Of a stretch of DNA of 20,769 nt, positions 7,439-12,958 are shown in pieces (positions within the stretch are counted from its first letter, which is position 1; each line of letters starts with the position of its first letter). A program made the translations under genes and the position numbers. This DNA is from Ferroglobus sp964463865 (GTDB lineage Archaea > Halobacteriota > Archaeoglobi > Archaeoglobales > Archaeoglobaceae): positions 1-20,769 of the forward strand of contig CAYXDX010000023.1 in the NCBI GenBank assembly GCA_964463865.1, given 5' to 3'. The notes under the pieces were generated by a model. The model was given only the letters and a program-made list of their open reading frames with translations, was not told where the DNA came from and did no database searches.

Positions 7439-7711
7439 ATGGTGAACGAGAAAGACGTGATTGAGAGGTTGAAAAAAGTTATCGACCCTCACACGAGGCA
7501 AAGCGTGTGGGACATGGGGTTGATCGAAGAGCTTGAGGTTAAAGGTGACGAGGTTCGCGTTACTTTTCGCCCCTCTTCTCCCTTCTGTCCAATCGGTCAG
7601 CAGCTGGCGTTCGCGATAAAGAGGAGTCTGGAAGACGCCGGAATTAAGGCGAAGGTGAAGGTAACGGGATACGTTAGAGAGAAAGAACTGAACGAACTTC
7701 TATCGAAGTGA
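7439..7711 (+). CDS. MIP18/DUF59 family protein (Fe-S assembly related)
   Basis: A 90-residue single-domain protein. DPHTRQSVWDMGLIEEL at 16-32 is the family's DPE...DLG(L/M)V segment, and Cys50 in SPFCPIG is the conserved cysteine of the SufT/PaaD/MIP18 group. Members help insert or mature Fe-S clusters; PaaD-type members serve particular oxygenases. Here it heads a group with a DUF2249 protein (stop and start 6 nt apart) and a His-rich membrane protein, an association I recall from denitrification and nitrosative-stress loci, so it may mature a metal centre for that system (inference). Confidence 0.85.
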   Translation: MVNEKDVIERLKKVIDPHTRQSVWDMGLIEELEVKGDEVRVTFRPSSPFCPIGQQLAFAIKRSLEDAGIKAKVKVTGYVREKELNELLSK

Positions 7712-7717
7712 TCGACC

Positions 7718-7918
7718 GTGAAGAGGCTCGACGTGAGAAACTTACCGCACCCAGAAAGGCCGCCGCTCGTCATGAGAGCGTTGAAGGAGCACGGCGAAGT
7801 TGAGCTTGTCGTTGAAATCGAACCGAAGCCGCTCATGGCCATGCTGAAGGAGAAAGGATACTCCTGCGAATCTAAATTTGACGGTGAGAAGTGGATAGTC
7901 AGGATAAAAAAGACTTAG
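7718..7918 (+). CDS. DUF2249 domain protein (TusA-like fold)
   Basis: A 66-residue protein. LDVRNLPHPERPPLVMRAL at 4-22 and VEIEPKPLMAMLKEKGY at 32-48 match the DUF2249 pattern (LDVRGLPPPEP...; ...HEPRPLL..L...G). DUF2249 is related in fold to TusA sulfur-carrier proteins but lacks the usual catalytic Cys; the only Cys here is in the SCES segment near 50. GTG start at 7718, with GTGAT (7708-7712) at the end of the previous gene serving as ribosome site. Function unknown; in other genomes it occurs beside hemerythrin-like, nitric oxide reductase or NnrS genes (from memory). Confidence 0.8.
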   Translation: MKRLDVRNLPHPERPPLVMRALKEHGEVELVVEIEPKPLMAMLKEKGYSCESKFDGEKWIVRIKKT

Positions 7919-7970
7919 CGAATTAGCTTTAGCGTCAACCGTAAGATTCAGGAGGCTGGAGGTCGGCTGA

Positions 7971-9110
7971 ATGAATCTGGCTCTCAAGTTCTTATACTCC
8001 GCGCTTGTCTACCTGATAGTGGCGGCAATTTTAGGTGTGCTCGATCTAACCGGGGCGAGTTTCAAAGCGATCCACTCTCACCTTATGCTGGCAGGCTTCG
8101 TGAGTTTGACGATAGTCGGCGCGATGTTCCAGCTCGTCCCGACGATACTCGGAACGGAGCTGAAAGGAAGAAGACTGGCAGAGTGTAGCTTTTACCTCCT
8201 GAACGCTGGAACGATTCTCATAGCTCTGTCGATGATTGGTAAAGCTCCTATCGGCCTGTCCGGAGCAGTTTACACTTTCGGAGCTGTAGCGTTTGCGATA
8301 CCGATTCTCATAACCGTGGTTACCGCGAAGCTCAGGCCGAGCCTATCGATCTGGTTTTTCGTGACGGCAATAGTCTATTACTTAGCTGGAATCCTATACG
8401 CTTCGCTATCGCTTTCGGGTCTGCTACCGTTTAACGTCAGCGCTCACGCTCACGTCCTCACTGTCGGGTGGGTCGCTCTGACTACTTTCGGAGGTTTATA
8501 CGAACTCTTCCCGATGCTTTCACTCAGGAAGCTCAAAAGCACGAAGCTCGCTTGGTTAACTTTCGCACTCTCGAACTTCGCTTTACTGGGCATCGTTTAC
8601 GGATTTCTCGCTTCCAGGTCGTTTCTACTTATCTTCGGTGTCCTGTTCGCCCTGACGTTCTGCATCGTAGCAGCGAACCTCTTTTTAACGTTGGCCGCGA
8701 AATCGGAAAGCAAAGTCGAGCTCGACGTGAGCGTCAAGTTTTTCGTTGCCGCTTTGATTCTGGGTCTGGCAGGCGTGAGCATAGCGCCTCTCAATGTTTA
8801 TTTCGACTTGAGCTTTCAGCACTCCCACTTGTTGCTTGCTGGCTGGATCGCCGTTACGATTATCGGCGCGGAATACCACATTATCCCGATGATTACGTGG
8901 ATGGAGAAGTTCTCGGACAAACTCGGATCGGAAGACGTGCCGATGATAGCTGACCTGTTCAGCACGAAGATAGTCAAAACTGTCCTCGCTCTTTCGACTC
9001 TCGGAACGATCCTCCTTGCAATTCCGACTACATCCACAGTTGGCGGAGTCGCGCTGTTGGTCGCTTTCGCACTCTTCGTCGCGGACATGTTAGCGGTGCA
9101 ATTCAGGTAG
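7971..9110 (+). CDS. Three-repeat, 12-helix membrane protein resembling heme-copper oxidase subunit I
   Basis: A 379-residue membrane protein with about 12 predicted helices. His-x-His occurs three times with near-equal spacing, at 35/37, 159/161 and 284/286, each time at the start of a similar segment of the form H-S/A-H-L-x-L-x-G-(F/W)-(V/I)-(A/S)-(L/V)-T-(I/T) ending in a proline (57, 181, 306). The helices carrying the motif would be TM2, TM6 and TM10, the helices that bear heme and copper ligands in heme-copper oxidases, whose subunit I also has 12 helices in pseudo-threefold order. The TM7 His-His pair needed for canonical CuB is absent, so it is probably not an ordinary terminal oxidase. 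A good ribosome site, GGAGGT (7959-7964), precedes ATG 7971. It could be a heme or metal membrane protein of NO/O2 metabolism. Confidence 0.75.
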   Translation: MNLALKFLYSALVYLIVAAILGVLDLTGASFKAIHSHLMLAGFVSLTIVGAMFQLVPTILGTELKGRRLAECSFYLLNAGTILIALSMIGKAPIGLSGAVYTFGAVAFAIPILITVVTAKLRPSLSIWFFVTAIVYYLAGILYASLSLSGLLPFNVSAHAHVLTVGWVALTTFGGLYELFPMLSLRKLKSTKLAWLTFALSNFALLGIVYGFLASRSFLLIFGVLFALTFCIVAANLFLTLAAKSESKVELDVSVKFFVAALILGLAGVSIAPLNVYFDLSFQHSHLLLAGWIAVTIIGAEYHIIPMITWMEKFSDKLGSEDVPMIADLFSTKIVKTVLALSTLGTILLAIPTTSTVGGVALLVAFALFVADMLAVQFR

Positions 9111-9122
9111 ACGCAAAATTCT

Positions 9123-9140
9123 ATCACGTTAATTCGTGAT
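9123..9140. repeat. Perfect inverted repeat ATCACG-N6-CGTGAT
   Basis: Six-base arms (9123-9128 and 9135-9140) flank TTAATT. It lies 12 bp after the membrane-protein gene and about 40 bp upstream of the TATA box of the translation operon. It could be an operator for a dimeric regulator or a weak hairpin; no T run follows, so a terminator is unlikely. Confidence 0.4.
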
Positions 9141-9171
9141 TAATGCAGCGCGGCCAAAACTCGTCCCGGGC

Positions 9172-9213
9172 TGAAGCAAAATTTTTTAAATCATCTTAAT
9201 ACAGCTTTGAAGC
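9172..9213 (+). promoter_or_regulatory. Promoter of the translation operon
   Basis: A purine-rich BRE-like stretch (GAAGCAAAA, 9172-9181) is followed by the TATA box TTTTTTAAAT (9182-9191), about 26 nt before ATG 9214. No Shine-Dalgarno precedes that ATG, consistent with a leaderless first gene. Confidence 0.65.
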
Positions 9214-9447
9214 ATGAAAGTCGTCACGATCAACATAGGAAAGAAAGGAATCACCGAAGAAGTCATCAATGAGATTAATTCGGTCCTCGAAAAAAGAGGA
9301 ATCGTGAAAGTTAGGATGCTCAGGAACTTTAGAAACTTTACTTCGGGAGGAAAACACAAAAAAGAGCTCGCTCAGGAAATAGCCTCAAAAGTCAACGGTA
9401 AGCTCGTAGACTTTAGAGGTTTCGTTCTAACTTTCAAGAGGTGTTGA
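9214..9447 (+). CDS. CRM/YhbY-domain RNA-binding protein
   Basis: A 77-residue protein. INIGKKGITEEVINEINSVL at 7-26, LVKVRMLRN-like segment IVKVRMLRNF near 30-39, and VDFRGFVLTFKR at the C terminus match the CRM (YhbY-like) domain, a small KH-related fold that binds RNA and is associated with pre-50S ribosome maturation in bacteria. The signature GKKG loop has the form GKxG. It heads the archaeal S19e-L39e-L31e-aIF6 operon, which fits a ribosome-assembly role. The next gene, S19e, begins 3 nt after its stop. Confidence 0.8.
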   Translation: MKVVTINIGKKGITEEVINEINSVLEKRGIVKVRMLRNFRNFTSGGKHKKELAQEIASKVNGKLVDFRGFVLTFKRC

Positions 9448-9450
9448 GAA

Positions 9451-9900
9451 ATGGCGACCGTGTATGACGTCCCTCCAGACAAGCTGATCGAAAGAGTTGC
9501 CGAAGAGCTTAAAAAAATGGAAGAGTTTACGCCGCCGGAGTGGGCAAAGTACGTCAAAACCGGCGTCCACAAGGAGAGAGCTCCGGAGCAGGAGGATTGG
9601 TGGTACACGAGGGTGGCTGCAATTTTCAGAAAAGTTTACACGGACGGGCCAGTGGGTATAGAGAGACTGAGGACGTTTTACGGAGGTAGGAAGAGGAGAG
9701 GTGTGAAGCCACCGAAGTTCAGGAAAGGCAGCGGATCGATAATAAGAAAAGCTCTCCAGCAGCTTGAAAAGGCGGGATTCGTTGAGAGAACAAAAGAAGG
9801 TAGAGTCGTAACCCCCAAGGGTAGGTCTTTTCTTGACAAAATAGCGGCCGAGATTAAGAGAGAGCTCGTAAAGGAGATACCGGCGCTCGAAAAATACTAA
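9451..9900 (+). CDS. rps19e: Ribosomal protein S19e
   Basis: A 149-residue 30S subunit protein specific to archaea and eukaryotes, needed for small-subunit rRNA maturation. Landmarks: TVYDVPPDKLIERVAEELK, PPEWAKYVKTGVHKERAP, WWYTRVAAIFRKVY, GPVGIERLRTFYGGRKRRG, SGSIIRKALQQLEKAG. Full length. GAGGTG (9438-9443) is the ribosome site and overlaps the end of the CRM gene. Confidence 0.97.
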   Translation: MATVYDVPPDKLIERVAEELKKMEEFTPPEWAKYVKTGVHKERAPEQEDWWYTRVAAIFRKVYTDGPVGIERLRTFYGGRKRRGVKPPKFRKGSGSIIRKALQQLEKAGFVERTKEGRVVTPKGRSFLDKIAAEIKRELVKEIPALEKY

Positions 9901-9935
9901 ATAATTTGAGGGACTACAAAGACTGAGGTGATACA

Positions 9936-10271
9936 ATGGACGAGTTAGAGGAAATTAGGAGAAGAAAACTCATGGAGCTTCAAGCTAAACGAGAGAAGGA
10001 GCTCGAAGAACTCGCGAGACAACAGGAAATGCAGAGGCAAATCGAAATGCAGAAAAAAGCAATTCTTAGAGCAATACTCGAACCGGAAGCGCGCGAAAGA
10101 CTCACGAGAATCAAGCTCGCACATCCCGAAGTTGCAGAGGCCGTGGAAAATCAGCTCATAGTCCTCGCCCAGTCTGGAAGGTTGACGAGAAAAATTACGG
10201 ACGAAATGCTCGTCGAGATTTTAAAGAGAATTATGCCAAAAAAGAGGGAAACGAAAATAATCAGAAAGTGA
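9936..10271 (+). CDS. PDCD5-family DNA-binding protein
   Basis: A 111-residue protein of the PDCD5/TFAR19 family (archaeal DUF122-type). The N-terminal 50 residues are a charged, Q/E-rich helix (MDELEEIRRRKLMELQAKR and following), the core holds ILEPEARERLTRIKLAHPE and VENQLIVLAQSGRLTRKI, and the C-terminal tail is basic (KKRETKIIRK). Archaeal members bind nucleic acid in vitro; cell role unsettled. It always seems to travel with S19e and L39e in archaea. Ribosome site GAGGTGAT at 9925-9932, 3 nt before ATG. Confidence 0.95.
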   Translation: MDELEEIRRRKLMELQAKREKELEELARQQEMQRQIEMQKKAILRAILEPEARERLTRIKLAHPEVAEAVENQLIVLAQSGRLTRKITDEMLVEILKRIMPKKRETKIIRK

Positions 10272-10276
10272 GGTGG
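10271..10276 (+). promoter_or_regulatory. Shine-Dalgarno fixing the TTG start of L39e
   Basis: AGGTGG lies 5 nt before TTG 10282, at the end of the PDCD5-like gene. It supports the non-ATG start that gives the family-typical MGKKTVG N terminus. Confidence 0.6.
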
Positions 10277-10281
10277 TCAAG

Positions 10282-10434
10282 TTGGGCAAGAAGACCGTCG
10301 GGGTTAAAAAGAGGCTCGGCAAGTTCCTCAAGCAGAACAGGAGACCGCCCGTGTGGGTTATCCTGAAGACTAAGAGAAGGGTCGTTACGAGTCCTAAGAG
10401 GAGGTTCTGGAGACACACCAAGTTGAAGGTGTGA
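10282..10434 (+). CDS. rpl39e: Ribosomal protein L39e
   Basis: A 50-residue, very basic 50S protein lining the nascent-peptide tunnel. Translation reads MGKKTVGVKKRLGKFLKQNR, then RPPVWVILKTKRRVVTSPKR and RFWRHTKLKV, matching the family over its whole length (archaeal L39e is 50-51 residues). Start is TTG 10282, set by the ribosome site just upstream and by the conserved MGKKT/S N terminus. It is short enough to be missed by length-limited gene calling. It ends at TGA 10432-10434, inside the ribosome site of L31e. Confidence 0.95.
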   Translation: MGKKTVGVKKRLGKFLKQNRRPPVWVILKTKRRVVTSPKRRFWRHTKLKV

Positions 10435-10444
10435 GGTGATAGCG

Positions 10445-10714
10445 TTGGGGAAAATAGTTGTCGAGAGAGTTTACAGCATCAGGTTGAAGCACAAGATGAA
10501 AAAGTATCCGAGATGGTTGAGAGCTAAAAAGGCGGTCAGATACGTGAGGAAGTTCCTGAGCAAGCACATGAAAACCGACGAGGACAAAGTCAGGCTCGAC
10601 ACGAAAATCAACGAGAAGATCTGGGAGAGAGGTGCTCAGAAGCCTCCGACGAGGATAAGGATAAGAGCCGTCAAATTCGACGACGGAGTCGTAGAAGCGG
10701 AGCTCTTGGAGTGA
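10445..10714 (+). CDS. rpl31e: Ribosomal protein L31e
   Basis: An 89-residue 50S protein found in archaea and eukaryotes. Landmarks: ERVYSIRLKHKMKKYPRWLR, AKKAVRYVRKFLSKHMK, VRLDTKINEKIWERGAQKPP and TRIRIRAVKFDDGVVEAEL. A frame opens at GTG 10436, but that GTG is inside the ribosome site AGGTGAT (10434-10440); TTG 10445 at the right spacing gives MGKIVVERVYS, as expected. The downstream aIF6 gene starts 1 nt after the stop. Confidence 0.95.
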   Translation: MGKIVVERVYSIRLKHKMKKYPRWLRAKKAVRYVRKFLSKHMKTDEDKVRLDTKINEKIWERGAQKPPTRIRIRAVKFDDGVVEAELLE

Positions 10715-10715
10715 A

Positions 10716-11372
10716 ATGCCGAAGCTACTGGCGATCCACGGAAGCCCCCTGATAGGGATGTACATCAAAGTCAACGAGGAATTGGCAGTCGTCGGTGTCA
10801 GAGACGAAAAGGTCAGCGAGACGATTAAGTCGGAGCTTGAAGTCAAAGTCGTTAAAACGACGGTGCTCGGCTCCGAACTCGTAGGAGCAATGCTAACGCT
10901 AAATTCCAGCGGTGCACTCGTCAGCGACCTGATTCTCGAAAAGGAAGTCAAAAAACTCGAAAGATACGTGGACGTGTTCAAAGTCAGCTCGAAAATGACG
11001 TGCCTCGGCAACGTCGTGTTGTTAAACGATAAAGGCGCGGTGGTTCATCCAGAACTCGAAAACAGCGTAATAGAAGTTTTAAAAGACGAGTTCGGCGTCA
11101 AGGTAATCAGAGGAACGATAGGAGGAATCAAGACCGTAGGAATGGCTGCAGTGGTAACGAACAACGGAGGTCTGCTGAACCCCAACGCCAACGAGTGGGA
11201 GGTAAAGAGAGTCGAAGAGACACTCGAAATCGAAACGTTAACGGGAACGGTAAACTTCGGGAGCGACATGGTCGGGACAGGAGTGGTTGCCAACTCGAAA
11301 GGTTACGTGGCGGGTAAAGACACCACCGGTTTAGAACTCGGAATAATTGAAGAAGCCCTCGGATTCGTTTAA
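10716..11372 (+). CDS. eif6: Translation initiation factor 6 (aIF6)
   Basis: A 218-residue, five-fold 'pentein' protein that binds the large subunit and keeps it from joining the small subunit until mature. Internal quasi-repeats are visible: SPLIGMYIKVNEELAVVGV, LGSELVGAMLTLNSSGALVS, CLGNVVLLNDKGAVVHPEL, IKTVGMAAVVTNNGGLLNP and SDMVGTGVVANSKGYVAGKD, each with a (V/I)G...N..G pattern. Length matches archaeal members (about 220). It starts 1 nt after the L31e stop without a clear ribosome site, suggesting coupled translation. Confidence 0.97.
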   Translation: MPKLLAIHGSPLIGMYIKVNEELAVVGVRDEKVSETIKSELEVKVVKTTVLGSELVGAMLTLNSSGALVSDLILEKEVKKLERYVDVFKVSSKMTCLGNVVLLNDKGAVVHPELENSVIEVLKDEFGVKVIRGTIGGIKTVGMAAVVTNNGGLLNPNANEWEVKRVEETLEIETLTGTVNFGSDMVGTGVVANSKGYVAGKDTTGLELGIIEEALGFV

Positions 11373-11385
11373 CGGGGGTGGTAGC

Positions 11386-11562
11386 TTGAAGTTTGAGGTT
11401 AGTGGAATGTTTAGGGATGCGGGTGGGTGGAACAAGTTTAAGAAGGTCGTTGAAGCGCACAACGAGAAGTTCGCTCTCGAAAAAGTGTATTCGATCATAG
11501 GCAGCAACCACAAGGTCAAGAGAAACCTTATAAAAATTAGCGAAGTAAAAGTCGTCGAGTGA
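11386..11562 (+). CDS. rpl18a: Ribosomal protein L18a (LX, L20e)
   Basis: A 58-residue 50S protein. MKFEVSGMFRDAGGWNKF followed by KVVEAHNEKFALEKVYSIIG and SNHKVKRNLIKISEVKVVE matches archaeal LX, notably the NE..A.EK.YS.IGS.HKVKR core. Start is TTG 11386, after GGGGTG (11375-11380); a longer frame from TTG 11347 lies within aIF6 and lacks family similarity. Its stop TGA overlaps the ribosome site of the prefoldin gene. Confidence 0.95.
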   Translation: MKFEVSGMFRDAGGWNKFKKVVEAHNEKFALEKVYSIIGSNHKVKRNLIKISEVKVVE

Positions 11563-11567
11563 TCGAC

Positions 11568-11987
11568 ATGAGCAAGGATAAGGAAATCCAACAGAGACTT
11601 ATTTTACTCGACCAGCTCAGAGCTCAGGCAGAGGCTCTTCAGAGAAGGTTAGTGGAGGTCGAACTGTTCAAATCCGAACTTGAAAGGACTATCGAGAGTT
11701 TGCAATTTTTCGAAAAGTCTGACGAGAAAACGGAGGCACTGATGAACCTCGGCGGAGGTGTTTTCGCTTACGTAGACGTTGTAGAGAGAAAGAAGTTTCT
11801 CGTAGACATCGGTAGCGGAATAGTTGTGGAGAAAGAGCTCGGGGAGGTCATAGATTACCTCAACAGAAAAAAAGAGAACCTCGAAAAGACCGGTAAAGAG
11901 ATAGAAGATGCGATAAAATCGATAGCAACTCAGATGGAGAAGCTCCAGCAGGAGATCGCGAAGCTTTCAAGAGAGGCTGAAAAGTAA
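11568..11987 (+). CDS. pfdA: Prefoldin alpha subunit (GimC)
   Basis: A 139-residue coiled-coil cochaperone that hands unfolded proteins to the thermosome. Long heptad-rich helices (about 3-52 and 95-139) flank a central beta-hairpin segment with LGGGVFAYVDV and VDIGSGIVVEKEL, the usual arrangement of the alpha subunit. A frame opens at GTG 11559, but the GTGATC there is the ribosome site; ATG 11568 starts MSKDKEIQQ. It shares 1 nt (TAATG) with ftsY. Confidence 0.95.
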   Translation: MSKDKEIQQRLILLDQLRAQAEALQRRLVEVELFKSELERTIESLQFFEKSDEKTEALMNLGGGVFAYVDVVERKKFLVDIGSGIVVEKELGEVIDYLNRKKENLEKTGKEIEDAIKSIATQMEKLQQEIAKLSREAEK

Positions 11988-12958
11988 TGTTCAAGGCACT
12001 GAAAGATAAGCTCAAGTCCTTCAGAAAGAGGGTGGACGAAGAAGTATCTGAAGAGCTCGCAAAAAAGGAAAAAGTCGGGCTAAAAGAGAAGATCGCAACT
12101 CTGATACTCGAAAGAGAGGTCATAATAGACGAGGATAAGCTCGACAAAATACTACCGGAACTCGAAATGATTTTACTCGAAAGCGACGTTGCGTTGGAGG
12201 TCGTTGAAGAGATAAGTTCGTCGCTCAAAGAGAGGCTGGTGGGCAGGAAAAAGAAGATCGGCCAGAGTTTGTCAGACGTGGTTCTTGAGGAACTGAAGGA
12301 AATAATAAGAGAGATCCTGAGCAAGAACTACTACGACTTCGACGAATACGTGGAAAAAGTGAAGAAAAGACCGCTGCACATAATATTCGTCGGAGTGAAC
12401 GGAACAGGGAAAACCACAACAATAGCAAAACTTGCGTACAGATTGATGAACTCTGGCTACAGCGTCGTGTTAGCAGCAGGAGACACGTTCAGGGCGGGAG
12501 CAATAGAGCAACTTGAAGAGCACGGGAAGAGACTTGGTATCAGAGTGATCAAGCACAAACCGGGAGCAGATCCGGCGGCCGTAATCTACGACGCGCTGAA
12601 GCACGCGGAAAGCAAGGGCATTGACGTCGTCCTTTCTGACACTGCCGGAAGGATGCACACGAAGAAAAACCTCATAGACCAGCTCGAAAAAATAAAAAGG
12701 GTTACCAAGCCGGATCTGACGATTTTCGTCGACGAGAGCTTGGCCGGGAACGATGCTGTAGAGAGGGCGAGGATGTTCAACGAGGCCGTCGGAATAGACG
12801 GAAGCATCCTAACGAAGATAGATGCAGATCCAAAAGGAGGAACAGCCATATCCGTCAGTTTCGTCACCGAAAAACCCGTCCTGTTCGTGGGGACAGGTCA
12901 GAATTACGAAGACTTAGAAAAGTTCGATCCGGAGTGGTTAATAAATAGGATATTTTAA
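11987..12958 (+). CDS. ftsY: Signal recognition particle receptor FtsY
   Basis: A 323-residue SRP GTPase that docks SRP-ribosome complexes at the membrane. Order: a short charged N-terminal A/N region (1-110), then the NG domain with G1 VGVNGTGKTTT at 135-145, the insertion-box DTFRAGAIEQL at 166-176, G3 DTAGRMHTK at 218-226, G4 TKIDAD at 276-281 and the closing GTGQNYEDLEKFDPEWLINRIF region at 302-323. The long acidic A domain of bacterial FtsY is largely missing, as usual in archaea. Last gene of the operon; its stop overlaps that of the DNA ligase by 4 nt. Confidence 0.97.
   Translation: MFKALKDKLKSFRKRVDEEVSEELAKKEKVGLKEKIATLILEREVIIDEDKLDKILPELEMILLESDVALEVVEEISSSLKERLVGRKKKIGQSLSDVVLEELKEIIREILSKNYYDFDEYVEKVKKRPLHIIFVGVNGTGKTTTIAKLAYRLMNSGYSVVLAAGDTFRAGAIEQLEEHGKRLGIRVIKHKPGADPAAVIYDALKHAESKGIDVVLSDTAGRMHTKKNLIDQLEKIKRVTKPDLTIFVDESLAGNDAVERARMFNEAVGIDGSILTKIDADPKGGTAISVSFVTEKPVLFVGTGQNYEDLEKFDPEWLINRIF

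Noticed and set aside
9136..9174. Possible C/D-box RNA (GTGATTA ... CTGA)
   Set aside because: The C box deviates from RTGATGA and the C-to-D distance of under 40 nt leaves no room for the internal D'/C' boxes and guides.
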